Origin: Stichopus chloronotus
Taxonomy: Eukaryota > Echinodermata > Holothuroidea > Aspidochirotida > Stichopodidae
Assembly: GCA_021234535.1 (NCBI GenBank)
Contig: CM037849.1
Span: forward strand, 10,893,526-10,957,525
Length of the DNA: 64,000 nt
Reading direction: 5' to 3'
Of the stretch, positions 59,801 through 64,000 are shown piece by piece. Every line of letters starts with the position of its first letter. Within the stretch, counting starts at the first letter, position 1. Made by a program: the position numbers and the translations under genes. The notes under the pieces were generated by a model that did no database searches, was not told the DNA's origin, and saw only the letters and a program-made list of their open reading frames with translations.

Positions 59801-59900
59801 TACATATGCACACATTTTTTTCCTAGCAGGACCTATTAGTACATGTTACGATCATTGACCGTTCAACAACGTTTTTTTAATCTTGCTGTTACCAATCAAC
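56826..59900. other. 3' flank of ECHDC1; no gene seen
   Basis: This probably contains the 3' UTR. AATAAA words occur near 58475-58495. Around 57665-57860 there are weak echoes of the DR1-type repeat ('gggcaaaggtcatc'). No protein-like frame was found. Confidence 0.35.
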
Positions 59901-59918
59901 CGATCCTAGTCCGTTCCT

Positions 59919-60005
59919 GATCAACAATCTGATACCATCAACAATCTGATACCATCAACAATCTGCCACCATCAACAATCTGATACCATCAACAATCTGA
60001 TGCCA
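59919..60005 (+). repeat. 17-bp tandem repeat, five copies
   Basis: The unit ATCAACAATCTGATACC repeats five times with one GCC and one TGCC variant. A short, young minisatellite. Confidence 0.85.
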
Positions 60006-60209
60006 CCTTTGCTGCAAGTATTAAACCCTATTGTTGTCCTCACAACATCAGTCCCTGGAGTGGAAAACCCGCTATTTTAAGTGACAGTAATCTTTCTGAA
60101 AAACTGAATTTTTCCTTTAACTTAAGAGAGTATGGCTGCACTATTGTAGGTGTGCTGTATTTGACAGTTGAAGATGATACCCTTTCAACTTTTCAAGTTC
60201 CGCATACAT

Positions 60210-60335
60210 CAGCTTCACTAGTGGTGTTAGCACTGGTGTCTCTAGTATTACGCCACATGAAAGCTTTACAAGTGGTGTTAGAACGGATGTGTCTCAGGTG
60301 TTACACCAAACATTAGCCTAGTGAGTGGTGTATAA
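60210..60335 (+). repeat. about 52-bp tandem repeat, 2.3 copies
   Basis: Units share '(a)ctagtggtgttag-ac' followed by 'tgtctc' and 'gtattac-cca'. They are diverged by several substitutions. Confidence 0.6.
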
Positions 60336-60339
60336 TTGT

Positions 60340-62860
60340 CTTTACTCTTGAAATTTTTGTTTGCTTTTTATTTTGTCTCTCTCCAAGCCACCATTGCATC
60401 TAGTGTTTAGCAGAGGGAGGCCTTTTTTAAATTTATATACTACATTGAAGCAAGACTGTGACCTACGTTACCATTATTCTTTAGTTTCTCCACAATTCAG
60501 TGCTGCATGAGGAGGTGAAATAAATTGAACTGCAATCTTTTTCAGTAACATTTTGTTGTCGGGTTTTCCTTTTAGTTACAGTGTCTTACTTTCATGGTAC
60601 ACATGTTATTTTATTCAACCATTATTTATTCAGTATCAGTTTTAAGAACTTGAAATGGTCTGCTTAATCGGATATAGTAGCAGCTGTTTAACTCTACTTG
60701 TAAACACATAATATACTTAAAGCTACTCTCCAGGATACAAGATTGAGCTCCTTTGTTTGGCAAAAAAAAAAAATATATAAACACAAATGTGAACTACACT
60801 GCATGACAATATTCATTTAGTCTAGTAAGAATAATTAGATGTATGATCCTTAAGCAAACATAAAGAATATTACATATTCTTATTCACTGATGGGACAGTA
60901 ACAGTGACTCAGTTTTTATTGAATATTTTTAAATTAATGCACTTTGAAGCGGGGAGGGGACTAAAAAACTAAGGATTGCTGATAGAGGACAGTATTGTCA
61001 GATTGCATATAACAAGCTGTAGATGAAATTGTTTACAGTAAACCCCACAAACTTAATATCTGATGGGGTTTAATGAGACAGTAGAATCACCTGTGGTGCA
61101 ATACACCCACATAACAAAACTGAATAAAAGAAAAAGCCAAACATTGCTGTTTGACTATTACTACTACTTCAGCTCTTTTTTTCAATAAGTTGAATTGCTT
61201 GTCTCGAAAGATATAAAACAAGAACAAGAAAACAAAAAGAACAAATATTCTTTTCTTTTGTATATTTCATCTTTCCAGCTCACGTAATTCATGTTACAGC
61301 TATTTAATGCAGTATGTATGGCCATATGACATCATGCATTGGAAATAGTAATCACCCTACTGAACTGGAAAAGGTAAACGTCATATTTCATACATGGATA
61401 CATAAAGAAAGCTTAGTAAACTGTTAGCTGTAAGTTGCCTTTATTAAAGTCAGCAATGCTGGCAACAAGGACAATTTCCTAGCGCTCCGGTACAAATGAG
61501 TCACTGCACAAACTGACATGTTTCGTATGAAGCCATGATCATTGTCGAAGAAATGCGTCCACTCAAGAACTCTCTAATAATGGAAAGTAACAAAAAGGCC
61601 ACGAAGATTGCAGACCCCTGACACCCCTCATTACAGAACGATTTGCTAGGTTGGTGGACAGTATTGAAGCCGTTTCTCAAGATCACCAGTTAATTACATA
61701 AATTATTCACAAATAATGATGCCATCATTACAAATATAGAGGAACTCCAGAATAAAAAGGAAATGGGTTCCAGAAGCTGCAACAAATATCAGCTGACCAT
61801 AAATAAGAACAGATGATTTAACAAAACATTGCTCTGCCTTAAGCTAAGCTGTACAAAAACCTTTAGCATGCAAAGGTAATCGCTCTTTCTTCAAGACGTT
61901 ATCTATCTCTGCTACTTGACATGTGAGGGCAAATTTCGTCTGCAGTTTCCAAGACAGAATGCTCATTAATCTGTAGATTGGTTACATATGAAAACAAGAG
62001 CCCAAGGGCACTGTGGTTCCTTGCACAGATGAAGAGCACAATGTAAATTATGAAGTAAAAGGGAGCGTATTGCATTATTTTGTACAATAGCCCATATGGC
62101 CCATTTCTGACCATGAACCTCACTGAAACATAAAATCTGCAGAGACAGAAAATATTTCATGCTTTTATAAAATGGCTCATTTCAGACATTGGACCCCAAA
62201 CATGACAAACATGCACCAAAATGGAACCTCTTCCATAGCACTAACGTGCCAACCATCAACAGTGTTACATACAATCTGTAAGAAAAGAAGTATTTTGCAT
62301 GATTTCACGACAGCCTATGGGCACTATGGTTCCTTGTACTTGAAATATACATACTGTAAAATGATATGCCTGAGTTCATAAATATCAAAAAAGGCCATTT
62401 CAATTAATGCAATAAATTGAAGATGTTGAGTTCTGCAATATACAGCAATATCCCATTCATTTTACAAAACACAAACAGCTGTGAATCTCTCATTTCAAGA
62501 AGAAGGCTTATCACATCTATGCCCCTTTAAAGGCCATCAGACTGATAGCATGCCCTGGAGGAAACTCCTGAAGTCTAGTTTAAACTGGTAAGAACACCAA
62601 CTGACTTATTTTCTTTCATCGTTACCTGCCCACCTCACTAATTGAAAAGACACTTATGTACATGAATGCACACATTAGCACTCAGGCACGAGGAGGTAAA
62701 CTGATCCAGCCAAAACTTGTCTGGTGTGACCACCTACAGTACTGCAAACAGCACGTACTGCTGCTTTTTACATTTGAACAAGAAACTGCTAACTCAAGCA
62801 GTACTTCCATGATGCCCTGGAGGGGGACTGATGGAATATATGAGCATCCATAGCATATCA
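60340..62860. other. intergenic stretch without a supported gene
   Basis: AT-rich. A phrase 'gggcactrtggttccttgya' appears at about 62008 and 62318, so a short dispersed repeat is present. No gene is seen. Confidence 0.35.
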
Positions 62861-62867
62861 AGGTTTT

Positions 62868-63163
62868 CAGACTTTTGCCCCCAGTTCCCTCAGATGACCT
62901 TTGACCTCCACCAAAAACAATAGGGCACACCTTCTCAATATCACAAACCTACATACCAAGTTTCACTTTCATCTGACATTCCCCTTGAGTTACAGCGTAC
63001 CCAAGCAAAACAGACTTTTGCCCCCAGTTCCCCCAGATGACCTTTGACCTCCACCAAAAACAATAGAGCACACCTTCTCAATATGGCAAACCTACATACC
63101 AAGTTTCACTTTCATCTGACTTTCCCCTATTGAGTTAGAGCGTACCTAAGCAAGTGTCACAGA
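62868..63163 (-). repeat. DR1-type array 3, inverted, two units of 143 bp
   Basis: Two units begin 'cagacttttgcccccagttc' at 62868 and 63011 on the + strand. Each contains TGACCTTTGACCT (62895-62907 and 63038-63050), the reverse complement of AGGTCAAAGGTCA, followed by 'ccaccaaaaacaatag'. Read on the - strand the order of blocks is the same as in arrays 1 and 2. Confidence 0.85.
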
Positions 63164-63224
63164 TGCACACACACACACGCACGCCAACCTGACTGCATAG
63201 GTTCCTTTGCTAACGCAAGGAACC
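63164..63224 (-). repeat. CA-tract and hairpin at the head of DR1 array 3
   Basis: The CA-rich tract (63164-63184) is followed by a hairpin at 63200-63224 with arms GGTTCCTT and AAGGAACC, an unpaired T, a GC/GC pair and loop TAAC. On the - strand the order is hairpin, TATGC, TG tract, array, as at the other two loci. Confidence 0.75.
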
Positions 63225-64000
63225 AAAAAGACGATATGTTCTGGTATGCCAAGCATCACTTACTTGACAAACAATCATACAGAGCATAAGAAAAATGCGA
63301 CATTCTGGCCAAAGAGCCAGCATAACCCTCTTACAGTGGGGAAAGGGGTGATATCTAAAAGGACACTGAAACAGTGTAAGGGCACTTTTCGTCAAAAAGA
63401 GCACTGTACGGTACCTAGTAATGGGGAGGGGGGAATACCTCCTCTTCCATCCTGGCAGCATTGGTCATAGGCCTCCACAATTTAAATAACACAAAGTAAC
63501 ACCAAATGATTTTGAATTTCCTGCTATTTCATTTTGTATGCTTCATATCACTTTTTCAAGTCCTTCGCAACACAAACCTACCATCATGTGATCAAGCACT
63601 GTCATTCATGGCAGGGTTCTTGACAGGGTATTTTAGCCAGCCGCTTAAGCTTAATTCAGTTGGACTTCATTTCCTTCTCTCAGTTCAGTTTCAAAATTGA
63701 GTGCCCGGTTTGAAAACAGAACACGGTACTGAAAAAGAACTGTCTAGGGTAAATAGTCCACACAACTGAATACAAACAAAAGTGGTAAATTTTGTCATCA
63801 ATTATCATTGGTTTTAGTAGTGAATATAGACCAAAACGCAGACTAGACTACCCTATTGTTTTCCCAATAAATCGTATCATGACCTTTTCCAACAGCGCTT
63901 AAATCTGCGGTGGCCGACACTGTTGGTATATGTCGGAAAGTTGATCCATCTGGTTTGAGGAAAGACTAGACCCCTGCATGGACAATGGTGTTAAAAGTAT
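63225..64000. other. right edge of the window; no gene seen
   Basis: Short frames only. The last 150 bases show no exon or repeat I can support. Confidence 0.35.

Noticed and set aside
1..64000. CRISPR arrays, operons, bacterial promoters or terminators, rRNA and tRNA genes
   Set aside because: Looked for and not seen; the tandem arrays have no spacer structure and the genes have spliceosomal introns.

Overview
This window looks like a piece of an intron-rich animal nuclear genome, probably a marine invertebrate deuterostome. An echinoderm such as a sea cucumber is my guess, from the repeat style and frequent TAGGCCTA-like words; this is inference and was not checked by search. No prokaryotic or viral gene order is present.

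Three cellular genes can be supported. (1) The last three coding exons of an unidentified acidic protein lie on the + strand at 3-6989; the 5' end is outside the window. (2) A complete RPA2 gene (replication protein A 32 kDa subunit) lies on the - strand at 43951-30139: eight coding exons with compatible splice phases, 275 aa. (3) A complete ECHDC1-like gene (ethylmalonyl-CoA decarboxylase, crotonase fold) lies on the + strand at 53565-56825: two coding exons, 334 aa.

Between genes 1 and 2, roughly 7.4-26.9 kb is a transposon graveyard. It holds four decayed Ty3/gypsy-type elements, three hAT-like transposase remnants and further fragments, nearly all on the - strand and partly nested. One gypsy-type remnant has integrase before reverse transcriptase, the order of Gmr1-like elements. 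In contrast, RPA2 intron 1 carries a structurally intact Ty3/gypsy element (37451-42158) with a 5-bp target duplication, two 275-bp LTRs that look identical, and one uninterrupted 1357-codon gag-pol frame.

The most striking repeat family is a tandem unit of about 145 bp carrying AGGTCAAAGGTCA, a perfect DR1 nuclear-receptor element. It occurs at 4881-6265, 54660-55700 and, inverted, at 62868-63163. At all three places the array is preceded by a TG-rich microsatellite and a 22-27 nt hairpin. In the first array seven DR1 cores are spaced exactly 145 bp apart once a 355-bp insertion (a TTAA-flanked MITE with perfect 17-bp terminal inverted repeats) is subtracted.

The remaining long stretches (11.8-14.7, 26.9-30.1, 45.3-53.5 and 56.8-64 kb) hold short dispersed repeats and coding-like scraps but no gene I can support.
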